Shown here in pieces: positions 21,545 through 30,707 of a stretch of 64,000 bases of DNA (its first letter is position 1; every line of letters begins with the position of its first letter). The stretch is taken from positions 1,984,001 through 2,048,000 of the forward strand of contig JAHLMK010000002.1 in the NCBI GenBank assembly GCA_019915135.1, given 5' to 3'. The DNA is from Strobilurus pachycystidiatus. Its lineage: Eukaryota > Basidiomycota > Agaricomycetes > Agaricales > Physalacriaceae. A model generated the notes under the pieces. It had not been told where the DNA came from. It made no database searches and saw only the letters and a list, made by a program, of their open reading frames with translations. The position numbers and the translations under genes were made by a program.

Positions 21545-24500
21545 ATGATCTTGTCGCCGTCCACGCAGTCCTTGGACAGCCGCAGAGCCAGCTTCGATTC
21601 CGGCCGCCGTCGCAATTCATCCGCATCAACAACGAGCTCAACAGCCGGCTCATCACGCGCTCTCTTGGCGACAGCCGCCCCGCCCGAATCGCCATTGCAC
21701 TCTCGCAAATCATCGTATGTCCACCCTTGCATCGATTCCCATCCCCGCCTCAATCCCCCCTGCGCAGCTACACCATGACCGACCACTATCGCCGCCCGTC
21801 GCTGTCGGCTGTGTCTCCCAACGCTAACCTGCCACCGCCACCCAACTCGTCTCCTCCAGCGTTCCAGCCATACTCGCATAACGCCGATCTCTACACCGTC
21901 AACTCGCTTAATTCCTTTTCGTTCGGAAACGCCCACTCCAGCGGATCAGCAGCAGCAGCATCGCCGGTCAGCCCGCTTGACGACTCCACCGACGATGAGG
22001 CCCGCAGTGCGTTCGACGTCACCCCGCGCCCGTCGGTCGCTGATAACACCCGCCATACCCACTCTCGCCGCAGTCATTCATCGCAGACCTCTCCTGGATC
22101 CTCGCGCCGAAATCGCTCATCAGACACCGCCTCGCATCACACCTTTGGCACCTCGTCTGCCTCTGAATCTGTCGCCTCGCTCTCCGCCTCTGATGGTGTC
22201 GAGTTTGATGATTACATGTACTACTCCGACGAAGAGCGGATAGAGATCAGCTCTGTCATGTACGACGGAAGCACAGGTGACATCGAAGACCGGCGTTATC
22301 CTCAGACTCCGGCTGCTAGTTTTGCCAGTGGGTATGGCGAGCGGAGAGTCAGCTTGCCTATAGCCGTGCCGGAGCGAGATAGAGAGGGCAGCATACTGAC
22401 CCTCCGGCGGCCAAGTAAGAGTCTCGATGGAGAGAGTCCGCTGTCGCTCTCCGTCGATCGTAGCAATGAGCCGAACTCCGTTCCCGAAAGTGATGGCGAC
22501 TGGAAGAGCTTGCGCGCCCGGAAAGGCAAAGGCAAGGAGTCCTCCTCCGCTGTTGCTGCCCCTCCCATATCGGTCATTACCGCCCCTCCCATAACGCAGG
22601 ACTTTGATCCCGACTGGGGCACCATCACACGTGGGATAACCTCGTTCGAACAGCCTCCCTTTGCCACTCAGTCAGAGTCGCGCCGGGGCTCTGCCAACTC
22701 GATTTTCCCGTGGGCGCGACGGCCAAGCACAGCGACCACGGCGAGCCTCTTCTCCAACGACGATCCCTTCTTTCGCGCAGTCAATAACTGGGCCCCGGAC
22801 TACCGCGAACAGAGACGAGCTTGGAGCTTTGCTCGGGAGCGTGCTGATGGCCCAGGTTTATCACCCGCTTCGGCGACATCTAAAAAGGGACGCAACAGTC
22901 TTGGCGATGCGTCCAAGTTTGGGATGACATCGAGCACGTTCCACCGCGATCACGAAAAAGAGGCGTGGCGCACCACCGCTAATTGGAAGGGCATGCCGAT
23001 CAACTCCCAGGAAGTTTGGGCGAATGAACTCATTGGCCGTTTCAAGGTGGATCGGAAAGCTATGCCTAAACCGGAAGAAAGTGAGGACATCCGTATTTTC
23101 TAATTTCGTTTCTACTGGACTGAGCACATTTGAAGATCCCGACGGAACCTTGACCACAAAAGCACCTACTCAGCGCCTTGTGGTTGAACACTTCCGGGAT
23201 GGGTTCGCGAAAGGCCTTGTCAAACACGACGATCCCAGCATCACGATTCACAAACATTCGAAAACTGTGGCGTTCTCTATTTCGCGGTTCTATAAGGTCC
23301 CCAAAGTGAAAGGCGGTACGTCGGGTCGGAGGGTCATGTCGCTCAATATGATTCTTCTTGCGCCGCGGAAGGTACAAGAGGCGTATACGAGCACTACGTC
23401 TACTCGGAAGTTGGAGAGTCATGGTCTTTTGGAGGAGGATCGGCCTAGGCGACGGGACGGCAGTCAACCGTCGCGGCGAAAGAGGACGTTCGATCCGCAA
23501 TCCAGCGGTGGCAGTGTGGCGTCTACGAGCCGGCCGACCTCGAGCTCGGAGTCTGCTCCTCCACCACTTCGTCGCAGCAGGAAATCATCTGTTGGCTCAG
23601 ACTCGGACTCGGAGCACATTCCACCGCGTACACCACACTCCGAAGCTTATGGCACCGTGGACGCTGCGCAATTGGACCAATTACGACAACAACACAGTCC
23701 TGCCGTGGACGACAACATTGGGTTCCTTTCTCGTATCTTCCGCTCTCGGCGGCAGGAGATCCCCGCGCAGCGCATGAAGGTGTACGACCCGGCGTGGGTG
23801 ACGCTGGAGCCGAGGATCAAGCAGGAGATGACTGCGCGCGTGGTGGAGAATTTGAACCACAGTTTCCAGGAGGTGGGGCTGTTGCAGGTGCAAAAGCCCA
23901 AGAGCACGAAAGGCAAGGAGAAGAGGCGGAAGGAGATGCGGCGCGGGGAGGGGTGGCAGGACATCTTCAGGGAGATCCCGGAGGACGTGCTGTACATGCT
24001 GCTGCCGCTGTGGCCGTGCGACACGGACCCGGCGACGCTGGCGGCGGAGGCGGCGTATGTGCGACCGCATGTGGAGCGGCAGTATCTGCTTGTGTGCTAC
24101 AAGGCGAGCCCGCTGCCGTCCTCGCCTGCCACGACGGCGTCCCGGCGGACGAGCCCTACGAGCTCGAGCGACTCGTGGAAGGAGAAGGACGAAAAGCACA
24201 TTCTCCTTCCTGCGTTCAACATCACCGGGCGGCTCGTCTCGCACAAGGACATTCAAGGGTCAGGGATGCGCGTGTCGGAGGGGATCGCAGTGAACGGGTC
24301 CTTGCGGGAGGCGTTTGAGAAGATGCCGCCGATTAGTGCGAACACGACGACGGAGCTTATTGGGATTTGCCGGTCGCGGGAGGCGGGTGTTGAGTTTATA
24401 CCGGATGGGCTGGTGAATCTGGGGTTGTGCATGACGTACAATGCGTATCCGCCGGGGACTATTGCGGAGGAGGCGGAGGAGCAGGGGAAGCCGAGGCCGG

Positions 24501-24589
24501 TGGTGGAGCTCACGCCGATTGGGAGGGCGGTGGTGCAGATGGCGTGGATTGGGGGGTTGGCGCTTACGAGTTTTGGGTCGATTGTGTAG
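21545..24589 (+). CDS. Conserved fungal protein of unknown function, 978 aa
   Basis: Three exons (21545-21714, 21768-23080, 23136-24589) give 978 residues. The first intron (GTATGT..GCGCAG) and second (GTGAGG..TTGAAG) join in frame. The N-terminal half is Ser/Pro-rich and disordered, with an acidic patch (FDDYMYYSDEERIEI). The C-terminal half is folded: KAPTQRLVVEHFRDGF, SISRFYKVPKVKGG, then KVYDPAWVTLEPRIKQEMTA. DIFREIPEDVLYMLLPLWP and VERQYLLVCYKA follow. The last part is LLPAFNITGRLVSHKDIQG, GLVNLGLCMTYNAYPPGT and the hydrophobic end VVQMAWIGGLALTSFG. I do not recognise a named domain. The arrangement suggests a conserved cytosolic or membrane-associated fungal protein. Starting at 21545 rather than 21775 is supported by the clear intron and the Ser-rich composition of exon 1. 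Confidence 0.75.
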
Positions 24590-25601
24590 AGGGAGGGAAG
24601 GGGGGGGAGGATACACCGCATTGCTATCATCTTGGGAGGTTTTTTTGGGGGAGGGATAATTTTTGATTGTATGATATTTAAACCACGATATAGTGTTTCA
24701 AAATTTTTGTTGTTGTTGTTACAATGCGGAGGTAATGTTGCGATTCGTGGATGGCAGGAGTCATTGAAGTTATCACACCAAAATTAAAAGCTCTGCGATG
24801 CCTGACTTGCATTCGTATGTTTCAAGTGCTCCAGGTATGCCTGCCAACTGACTAGATTCAATTGCTCGGCGTGAGAGTTGGAAACCATTGACAGTGAGGT
24901 CATGTGTGGCGTAGGGGGCTCTGTTCAATTTCTTCTGATTCTTTGGGGATATGACTGCGAAGGCGAGGAAGTATTGTGATCAACCGCGAATCTTCATCAT
25001 CACGGAGATTGGAATGTGTCACCGTGTCCTCTAAGAACGACATGCTAAACAACCGCGGAGGTAGAACTGGAGTTAAGCGCGTCGGCGGAAGTGCACGACG
25101 CAACGGTAGAAATATATCTTCGCTAAGACAGGGCTCATACAGATCCAGCCACCACGTGACACTCGTAAATCGCTATGCGTTCGGTCAGAAGTAGACTATA
25201 TCGAAATCCGTGCGATCATTATCTAGAGGCATCCAATCCGCAACTTTTCATCGCACAGATTTTTTTTTGCTCGAGATTTGAAGGAATGCATACAGGTACG
25301 GGCCAGATCACGTGGTGGCTGGATCTGTATGAGCCCTGTCTTACGAATCTTGATTTACGCTGCCAAAAGTGACTACGAGTGAAGACTCAACACGGTGTTT
25401 CGCTTTGAACGTAGTAATACCTGGCTCTTCATCTCGGGGACTGGGTGGGGCTCGCGGCGTTCATAGTAGCGGGAGAGCGACACGAAGTGAATTAGATCAT
25501 AGTAGATATAAAAGGGTATGAACGTGAGAAAGTTATAGATACAGTACATTATTCCGTAGTGAGATGCATAACGTGAAGAGAAAGAGGTATACAGTGTGAG
25601 A
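24590..25601. other. Intergenic between convergent genes
   Basis: About 1 kb of AT-richer sequence after two convergent genes, with a (GTT)n-like run near 24705-24720. No gene is supported. A 43-bp plus-strand tract at 25000-25100 is unremarkable. Confidence 0.4.
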
Positions 25602-26180
25602 TCAGCCGTGGCGGCCAAGGCCGCGCGCAGTCTTGCTGACGATCTTGGCCTCGGCTTGCTTAGCCTTGGCTCGCAGAGCGCTGGGGAGTGTATGAGAATC
25701 GAGACGAACAAGTAGAACTGGAGATGCTTACTCCTGCTTTGCGTCATGCTCGAGGAACTTGACGTGCTCCTTCGCCTCGCGCACGCTCGCGCGGGCTTCG
25801 GCCAGCGCACGATCCGCAGACCGCTCGGACTCCTCAGCCTCGGCGACCTTTGAGCGCGCAGCCATGATGCTGGGCTCGTGGCTCATGTCGTGGTGGTTGT
25901 TGCCGCCGAAGCCGAACATGCCGCCGCCGCCGGTGCGCTTGGAGTTGACGCTCCTGCTGCGGTTCATGTTGTTGGTGGAGACGTCGTCGGAGGACGAGGA
26001 GCGGCGGCCGCCGCCGAAGAAGCCACCCCCGCCGCGGGAGGAGGATGTCTGGGAGGTGTGGTAGGAGTCGGTGGAGGGGGAGTGCGAGCGGCGGCTGAAC
26101 ATGCCCCCCTTGCGGTTGGGGGACTGGGACTGGGGAGGCGGGGCGGGTTCTTCGGGACGGGATGATTTGAAGAGAGGCAT
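25602..26180 (-). CDS. Small Ser/Gly-rich coiled-coil protein, unknown function
   Basis: Two exons (26180-25732, 25680-25602; intron GTAAGC..CCCCAG of 51 nt) give about 175 residues. The N-terminal two thirds is low complexity: Pro/Ser-rich, then Gly-rich runs such as SSSRGGGGFFGGGRRSSSS. The C-terminal third is a predicted coiled coil from ARSKVAEAEESERSADRALA through ASVREAKEHVKFLEHDAKQ, ending in ARGLGRHG. I start at the ATG 26180 (MPLFKSSRPEEP); an open extension upstream overlaps the promoter of the divergent TFIIA gene. Family not recognised. Confidence 0.7.
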
Positions 26181-26474
26181 GGTTGTATGTGGTGTTAGGT
26201 ATGCCCCACCTTTGAGCGCGCTTTTGTATGAGCGACTGACAGGGGATACGTCACCTTCATCACTGCTGGCAGCTGGGGAGGAGCGGTCCTCGTCATGGCT
26301 GGAGCTGCAGCAAGTAATGTGATGGAGGTGGCGTCGCGCGTGGTCCGTGCGCGGGAGTCGGAGTTTGAAAGCCCGGTACCAGCGTGGGCAGAGTCCGTAT
26401 AAAATGTGTCTCCTTTCCTTTCCGACCATCACCACCTCGCCGCCCGCAGTGCCGCACTGCCCGCCCGCGTCGTG

Positions 26475-27543
26475 ATGTCCAATAAGATAGTGGTGAGCAA
26501 TGAACAACGTGCTGTGTACCCGCAAGCAAGAGTGATGACACTGCTCTCGAGCCCGGCGTCTACCGCGCCGTCATCGACGATGTTATGGAATCCATTAAGC
26601 CCGAGTTTGAAGAGTACGGCGTCCCAGAAGACGTCCTCGCCCAATTACAGGCTGTGCGTCTCTCCTTTTCTCTTCCCTTCATGACTGTCCCGCCCATCTC
26701 CGTGTCGTGTTTGTTAGAAATGGGAAGAGAAAGTCGTCGCCTCGCACGTGGCCGAATTCGAACAGCAGTCGGGCCACAGCCAGCCGACGCCCCAGCAGCA
26801 GCAGGCGCAGCACATGTATGCCGTCCAGCACCCGCCGGCCATGCACATGGCCCAGGGCCACCCGCACTATGCCACCGCGACCTACGCGCCGGTCAAGAGT
26901 GAGCCCGTCGACACCAGGTACATGCTAGGTGGCGCATACTCGATCCCGTCGCTCCCCGGACCCCAGCTCCCCGGGCTCCGCCAGCCCCCGCCGCACCTCG
27001 GCGGGCAGACCGGCGTGCTGTCCTTTGCCACCCCGCAAGCTGCTGCCCCGCTTGGACAACCCTACGTCCCGCCCGCCGCTGCAGGTGCGCAGAAACGGAT
27101 CCCGCAAGTTGATGGTCCGTCGGACGACTCGGATGACTCGCCCTCCCCGCCGCCGTTTGCGCCGCACTCGAATCATCCGTCGTTACCGCAGCGTCCTGTG
27201 GCGTCGACGTCGACTTCGCAAGAGTCGGAGGCTATCAATTCTGACCTTGATGACTCGGACACGGAGAATGAAGCGGATGCGGATGATGGCGCGGGTGCGG
27301 ATACGGACATAGTGTTTTGCACATATGACAAGGTATGTGCTTTTTTGGTTCTTACGCGTGGTATGCTCATGGCTGTCCCAGGTCGCGCGCGTGAAGAACA
27401 AGTGGAAGTGCATATTGAAGGACGGGATGATCCACATCAATGGCAAAGACTACCTGTTCCAAAAGTGCACAGGGTGAGTGGTCTCGTTCCATCGTCCTCT
27501 ACTAGTCGTTGACTTGTGTTGGCACAGAGAGTTCGAGTGGTGA
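26475..27543 (+). CDS. Transcription factor IIA large subunit (Toa1)
   Basis: Five exons with introns 26493-26551, 26654-26717, 27333-27381 and 27474-27527. The N-terminal four-helix-bundle segment is MSNKIVPGVYRAVIDDVMES, then YGVPEDVLAQLQA and KWEEKVVASHVAEFE. A Gln/Pro-rich spacer and an acidic block (LDDSDTENEADADD) follow. The C-terminal beta-barrel strand region is DIVFCTYDKVARVKNKWKC, GMIHINGKDYLFQKC and the very end GEFEW. This is the complete TFIIA alpha-beta precursor, which stabilises TBP on TATA promoters in the nucleus. The last exon is only 16 nt. It is divergent from the small coiled-coil gene, with 294 bp between starts. Confidence 0.95.
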
Positions 27544-27736
27544 TATCCGCTCCCATTGTATCCCACCCCAGCATTCTTATCCATATACTGCTATCGCATT
27601 CACAACATGTTACCTTACCATCCATCCTGCACGTAAATTGTATACAATCCCCACATCACCAATCGAGTTTTAGACATCCCTAGGAATTGCTTGTGTTCAA
27701 ATAAATTGACCCGTCTGTGGTTTCAGTTTTATTTTA

Positions 27737-28045
27737 CAGCCGATTAAGAAACGATGGGCCACATCGACTTGTCGTGATGCTGTTGGCGGGGTTGAAAGTT
27801 CGGATCGAGCCGTCCTGCCGGATGAGGCGGATTGGTGAGCAATGCGCAAGGATTCTCAACAAAGTAGATGAAAACCATAGTCTTTTCTCTGAAACAATAG
27901 ACGGTACAGGTTTGGTCCTGGTGGACGTTGGGACGAAGTGGTGTATGAGCTATTTTGATTCAAGCCGCACGGCTCGATCCGAACTTTCAACCCCGCCAAC
28001 AACATCATCACGAGTCGATGTGGCCCATCGTTTCTTAATCGGCTG
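27737..28045. mobile_element. MITE with about 77-bp terminal inverted repeats, TA-flanked
   Basis: The left arm begins CAGCCGATTAAGAAACGATG at 27737. The right arm ends with its reverse complement at 28045. The arms are about 77 bp long and differ at only a few positions near GACTTGTCGTGATGCT. The element is flanked by TA on both sides, the target of Tc1/mariner-type transposases. The inside (about 155 bp) has no coding capacity. The TA duplication is short and could be chance, so the superfamily is an inference. Confidence 0.65.
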
Positions 28046-28209
28046 TAAGCTAGCGAGACTTGCTGAGGAATGCAATTGTAAGACGGCATCTGTCAGGATC
28101 TACGATCGATAACGTAGTACCTAATTAGAGACAAGGCCGACTTAGAGCCGTCTGCGTCTCTTGTCAGTGCACCATTTTACTTACGTGACGTTCGAGCTCG
28201 CTGTGCGCA

Positions 28210-29610
28210 ATGGGGAACTCACCTTCTAACCAGCGACCCAACGGCGGCGGGCGTGATCCAGCGACGAGATTCAGCAGACCGCCATCAACGGTGCGGAGTC
28301 AGCGAGCGTCGCCGTCGCCGACCCCCGGCCATCCGCACCACTCTCTGCGCCAGAAGAAACGCTCGCTCGAGCTGCCCGACATCCAGCTCGACTTTACGCC
28401 CAACCAGCCCATCCCCATCCCGTCCCGGCCGCGCAACCGCCGCCAGCAGTCCGACGGCGCATGGAGTCGCCAGATGAGCGCAGCCAGCAGCCCGCGCGGC
28501 AGCTTCGCCCAGCTGCCCGCCCCGCCGCCCTCCGTCGACAACAACGCCCTCACGATCACGCCGTGGGAGGAGGAGGAGGAGGAGCCATACCGACAGGAGG
28601 TCGTGCGGAGCACGCTGCCCCTGCCGCTCACCGCCCCCGGGGCGCCCGACCCATCCACGGACCTCATCGAGACGCCCATCGTGTGGAACGGCGGCGGGAC
28701 GAACGTATACGTCGCGCGCGCGGGCGATGACGACTGGAACTCGCTGATCCCGATGCACCGCGACCGCGAGGGGGGCGGCGACCGCTTCATCGTGCGCCTG
28801 GACCTCCCGCGCGGGACGCACCACCTGCGCTTCGTCGTCGACGACCACTCGCGCGTCGCCGACGACATGCCCAAGGCCGTCGACGACCAGGGCGCATTCG
28901 CCAACTACGTCAGCGTCGGGCTTAGCAGCCCGCCCCCGGCCCCGGCCCCTAACTCCCCTACCGCCACCCCCGGGCCAATGACGCGCCACCAGAGCTTCTG
29001 GAGCACGTCCTCCTCCGGCGGCGGGGGCGGCTTCGCGCTCGAGCCGGCGTGGACGAACGTGATCCCGCTGGAGCTCACCGAGGCCGCCGCGGAGGAGGAC
29101 GCGTTCATCGCCAACTACAACGCCAACGCCACCCCGGGGCGGGGCGTGCGCCAGGTCGTCACGGGGTTCGACGTCCTCCCGACGCTCCCGCCCGCGCCGC
29201 TCCTCCCGCGGCACCTCGAGAAGCAGATCCTCAACTCGATCACGCCGAGCGCGGGGGGCGGCGGGGGCAAGGAGAAGCGCAGGGGCCGGCATGGGCACGG
29301 GCACGGGCGCAGCGCGGACAGGCAGGAGCCGCCGCGCGTGCTCCCCGTGACGACTGCGAGCGGGACGGATATCAGCGGTGTCTTTGGCGGGGGCGGCGGG
29401 CTGGGGCTGGCGGCGATGACGCCCGTGTCGTCCCCTGTCCAGGAGGACCCCGCGGTCATAGCGGACGACAACAGCGTCCTCCCCGTGCCGAGCCATGTCG
29501 TGCTCAACCACCTCAGCACGACCAGCATCCGCAACGGCGTCCTCGCTGTCGCGGAGACCGTGCGGTACAAGAACAAGTTCTTGACGACTATATATTACAA
29601 GCCGACTTGA
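28210..29610 (+). CDS. AMPK/Snf1 beta subunit (Sip2/Gal83-like)
   Basis: A single exon of 466 residues. The start MGNSPSN fits an N-myristoylation signal. Ser/Pro-rich N-terminus, then a glycogen-binding (CBM48/AMPK1-CBM) region at about 158-240: PIVWNGGGTNVYVARAGDDD, DRFIVRLDLPRGTHHLRFVV, FANYVSV. The ASC/kinase-interacting domain starts near 285 with VIPLELTEAAAEEDAFI, then APLLPRHLEKQILNS. It closes with VLPVPSHVVLNHLSTTSIR and VRYKNKFLTTIYYKP. The protein scaffolds the Snf1 kinase complex. No intron is needed, unusual in this intron-rich window. Third-position GC is very high, which also creates a long antisense shadow frame. Gly-rich loops lengthen the ASC domain. Confidence 0.93.
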   Translation: MGNSPSNQRPNGGGRDPATRFSRPPSTVRSQRASPSPTPGHPHHSLRQKKRSLELPDIQLDFTPNQPIPIPSRPRNRRQQSDGAWSRQMSAASSPRGSFAQLPAPPPSVDNNALTITPWEEEEEEPYRQEVVRSTLPLPLTAPGAPDPSTDLIETPIVWNGGGTNVYVARAGDDDWNSLIPMHRDREGGGDRFIVRLDLPRGTHHLRFVVDDHSRVADDMPKAVDDQGAFANYVSVGLSSPPPAPAPNSPTATPGPMTRHQSFWSTSSSGGGGGFALEPAWTNVIPLELTEAAAEEDAFIANYNANATPGRGVRQVVTGFDVLPTLPPAPLLPRHLEKQILNSITPSAGGGGGKEKRRGRHGHGHGRSADRQEPPRVLPVTTASGTDISGVFGGGGGLGLAAMTPVSSPVQEDPAVIADDNSVLPVPSHVVLNHLSTTSIRNGVLAVAETVRYKNKFLTTIYYKPT

Positions 29611-30287
29611 TTTATCGTAGAGATTTTTTTCTTTCTTTCTTGGATATAAGATGCATGTTGTAACAGTACTCACTACTTCATTTTGGACGATTCAGAGCGG
29701 TTGCGATTCAGGATGCTGGTACGCCGAATAACGGCTACGATATACGGAAAGTTTAATTATCTCACCTGCAAGTGCCCAATGACACTTGTGGCGCAATTGT
29801 GTTGGCATTTTCCACAATCCATGGACGTCAATGTGGACGTTGTAGAGTGCCAGTTCAACTCACTTACTGATATCGTCTGTCTGATTCGTCAAAGCAAAGT
29901 TCAAGATCAATTTCTCGATCACTCTCATTCTCTTACAACCCTCGCCGACATACAATGGGTATACTTCATGTCATCGCGAGGTCGAAACGGCTCGTTGAAG
30001 AAGCTACGCTAGTGAGGTCAATCTAAGTACCAGCTATCTGTGTGACAACTTTCTTTCCTGCTTCGAGTCTTCTCCTCCATCCCCACCCCACTTCCCTGTT
30101 TCGATGTATCGAGACCACCAGGTCCACGTGGGGCGGTATTCTCTGGACCCGTACTCATAATCCTTCCGCTAAAACCTTCACTCTGACAGGTTCAATCCAG
30201 CTTGTGTGCCAGTGACACCGTACACGTGTGTGGCGCAATAATACACTATACCCTCATCCCGATTCCCCAGTTCCCAGATACAAAAGC
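29611..30287. other. Intergenic, no supported gene
   Basis: A 109-codon plus-strand frame at 29683-30012 has no recognisable motif and no splice context. Otherwise the 3' flank of the AMPK beta gene and the downstream side of the tRNA. Confidence 0.4.
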
Positions 30288-30367
30288 TGACCCCTACCCG
30301 ACTTGAAGGGATGGCCTTCTGGAAGCATAGGCTGGAATCAGACACTCTACCACTGAGCTAAGGGGTC
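30288..30367 (-). tRNA. tRNA-Trp (CCA), 8-nt intron
   Basis: On the minus strand: acceptor GACCCCT / AGGGGTC (7 of 7 pairs) with discriminator A, D-arm AGCTCAGTGGTAGAGT, then TCTGA TTCCAG. Counting from position 26 puts CCA at 34-36 with U33, then an 8-nt intron (CCTATGCT) after G37. T-loop TTCAAGT. Two stem positions do not pair (31-39 A-C and 53-61 C-C), so it may be weak or an old copy. A reading as Gly-TCC is possible only if position 26 is missing. Confidence 0.7.
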
Positions 30368-30707
30368 TGGTGAAGAGAGAAGGATGTGATTGGCACCGCA
30401 AAATATAGCTGTACACTGATGCTAACGACTTGATTTCTACAGGTGTGTGTGTGTGTGATGAAAAGCGAGATGCTTAGTGCATTGACCCTACCGGTTCAAG
30501 GCACCTCGACTTGCATTTCTCTGCCATACCCAACTTCATGAAGGCTCACCAGGCGATGTCTCTACACGCAATAGCGTCCGGATTCCATCAAGAACTAGAT
30601 GGTATTGGCCATGTAATTTACCAGAGCAAGGTAAAGACCGTAGAATACAGTGCTAAAAGTACATGTGGTCGGAAACCACGAATGGGTCGTAATATAACAT
30701 TGAACAG
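30368..30707. other. Intergenic, (GT)n tract
   Basis: Contains a short GTGTGTGTGTGTG tract near 30444-30456. A 69-codon plus-strand frame at 30511-30720 overlaps the 3' end of the transporter gene and is not supported. Confidence 0.4.

Noticed and set aside
21094..21774. Upstream in-frame extension of the 978-aa protein
   Set aside because: It reads through the probable promoter and the first intron. The exon from 21545 in another frame plus a GTATGT..GCGCAG intron explains the region better.
23681..24318. Long antisense and alternative frames across the last exon of the 978-aa gene
   Set aside because: Arg/Leu- or Gly/Ala-biased shadows of GC-rich coding sequence.
28285..29673. A 462-codon open frame on the minus strand opposite the AMPK beta gene
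   Set aside because: Arg/Gly/Val-rich shadow caused by very high third-position GC of the real gene; no motif, and the sense frame has clear family blocks.
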